Positions 63,133-64,000 of a stretch of 64,000 nucleotides of DNA are shown here, one piece after another. The translations under genes and the position numbers were made by a program. This DNA is from Nocardiopsis ganjiahuensis DSM 45031 (GTDB lineage Bacteria; Actinomycetota; Actinomycetes; Streptosporangiales; Streptosporangiaceae), in the NCBI RefSeq assembly GCF_000341085.1, contig NZ_ANBA01000006.1, positions 245,108-309,107 of the forward strand, given 5' to 3'. A model generated the notes under the pieces. The model saw only the letters and a list, made by a program, of their open reading frames with translations. It was not told the origin of the DNA and searched no databases. The first letter of the stretch is position 1; every line of letters begins with the position of its first letter.

Positions 63133-64000
63133 ATGACCGAGATCACCGCGGAGCTCGTCCGCGACCTGCTGCGGGACCAGCACCCGGACCTGGCCGAACT
63201 GCGCCTGCGCGAGGTGGAGGGCGGTTGGGGCAACCAGATGTGGCGCCTCGGGGACGAACTGGCCGTGCGGATCCAGCGCATGGACACCGACCCCGGCCTC
63301 CAGCTCAAGGAGCGCCGGTGGCTTCCGCAGCTCGCCCCGCATCTGCCGCTGCCCGTCCCCGTCCCGGTGCGCAGCGGTGCTCCCTCCGCGCGTTTCCCCA
63401 AGGTGTGGACGGTCATGACGTGGGTGCCGGGTCTTCCCCTGGACCGCGGCTCGATCACCCGCGGCGAGCACGCGGCCGACACCCTGGCGGCGTTCCTGCG
63501 GGCGCTGCACACACCGGCGCCCGCCGACGCACCGGTCGTCACGGGCCGCGGCGCGCACCCCGAGGACTGCGCGGAAGGCTTCGACCAGTTCTTCGACTCC
63601 CTCGACGCCGACGCGATCGGCTCCGACGCCGCCGACGTCCGGGCTGTCTGGGAGGACGCCGTCGCGGCCCCGGCATGGCAGGGTCCGCCCGTGTGGGTGC
63701 ACGGCGACCTGCATCCCGCGAACGTCGTCGTCGCCGACGGGACGCTGGCGGGCATCGTCGACTTCGGCGACCTGTCCGTCGGAGATCCGGCCACGGACCT
63801 GGCTGCCGCCTGGGTCCTGCTGCCGGAGGGCGCGGCCGCGCGCTTCTTCGCCGTGTACGCGGAGGCCGACCAGGCGACGGTCCGGCGTGCCCGCGGGCTG
63901 GCCGCGCTGAAGAGCCTCTTCCTGATGCTGATGGGCCAGAACGGGGAGCGCGGCCTGCCCGGCGGCAAGCCGGCATGGGGGCCGGCGGGACGGGCGGGGC
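63133..64000 (+). CDS. Aminoglycoside phosphotransferase-family protein, C-terminus outside window
   Basis: 289 codons are visible without a stop; the usual family length is about 300. N-lobe: EGGWGNQMWRLGDELAVRIQR with the ATP-binding Arg/Lys; catalytic loop VWVHGDLHPANVVVADG (HGDxxxxN) and metal motif GIVDFGDLSVGDPATDLAAA (the IDxxD-like Asp). All kinase residues are present, so it should be active. It may phosphorylate an antibiotic, sugar or other small molecule; nothing nearby narrows this. The ATG is the first plausible start after a non-coding gap. Confidence 0.9.
   Translation, partial: MTEITAELVRDLLRDQHPDLAELRLREVEGGWGNQMWRLGDELAVRIQRMDTDPGLQLKERRWLPQLAPHLPLPVPVPVRSGAPSARFPKVWTVMTWVPGLPLDRGSITRGEHAADTLAAFLRALHTPAPADAPVVTGRGAHPEDCAEGFDQFFDSLDADAIGSDAADVRAVWEDAVAAPAWQGPPVWVHGDLHPANVVVADGTLAGIVDFGDLSVGDPATDLAAAWVLLPEGAAARFFAVYAEADQATVRRARGLAALKSLFLMLMGQNGERGLPGGKPAWGPAGRAG

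Overview
The window is about 72% GC with GTG/ATG starts and strongly biased codons. It carries an HspR-type heat-shock operon, SARP regulators, DUF397 and DUF418 proteins and an ECF42 sigma factor. This points to a filamentous actinomycete. Nocardiopsis or a close relative is my best guess, but that is inference because no rRNA or tRNA gene is present to settle it.

Region by region. (1) 1-6.5 kb is the right-hand part of a RiPP-type locus: the 3' end of a phosphotransferase-like gene, a split M16 peptidase (one catalytic and one non-catalytic subunit) and a one-piece ABC exporter, all translationally coupled. A LuxR-type regulator and a small membrane protein lie beyond it. This set resembles class V lanthipeptide (lexapeptide/pristinin-like) clusters; the core enzymes and precursor would lie to the left of the window. 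(2) 7-17.4 kb holds signalling and transport genes: a 946-residue fusion of two DesK-like kinases in which the first phospho-acceptor His is an Arg, a Drr-type ABC exporter, a DUF418 membrane protein, and a NarL-type two-component pair. (3) 17.4-20.5 kb has two paralogous four-cysteine secreted proteins flanking a divergent TetR/membrane-esterase pair. (4) 20.6-30.5 kb is conserved housekeeping: a membrane Fe-S oxidoreductase, then dnaK-grpE-dnaJ-hspR-clpB behind a HAIR operator. (5) 30.6-32.5 kb is a uma2-like gene split exactly by a decayed IS605/ISDra2-type TnpB element. (6) 32.5-36.9 kb has an epimerase, an ECF42/YCII pair and an MFS exporter.

(7) 37.5-49.1 kb is the most unusual part. 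A LanM-type protein has lost most of its recognisable catalytic residues. It is flanked by two paralogous small SARP-like regulators, a 71-residue secreted peptide, a full-length SARP-NB-ARC-TPR regulator, a second SARP broken by a pentanucleotide repeat, and a SnoaL-like protein. A shared 16-bp element, RATAG-N6-GATAR, sits 65-100 bp upstream of these genes in the direction of transcription. It also lies before a secreted protein 25 kb to the left, which suggests one SARP-controlled regulon.

(8) 49.2-64 kb has a YqiJ-like/flotillin/giant AAA ATPase operon, an alpha/beta hydrolase, a DHA2-family exporter, an OafA-type acyltransferase, a remnant XRE-DUF5753 gene with its DUF397 partner, and a phosphotransferase cut by the window end. 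No CRISPR array, rRNA or tRNA was seen.
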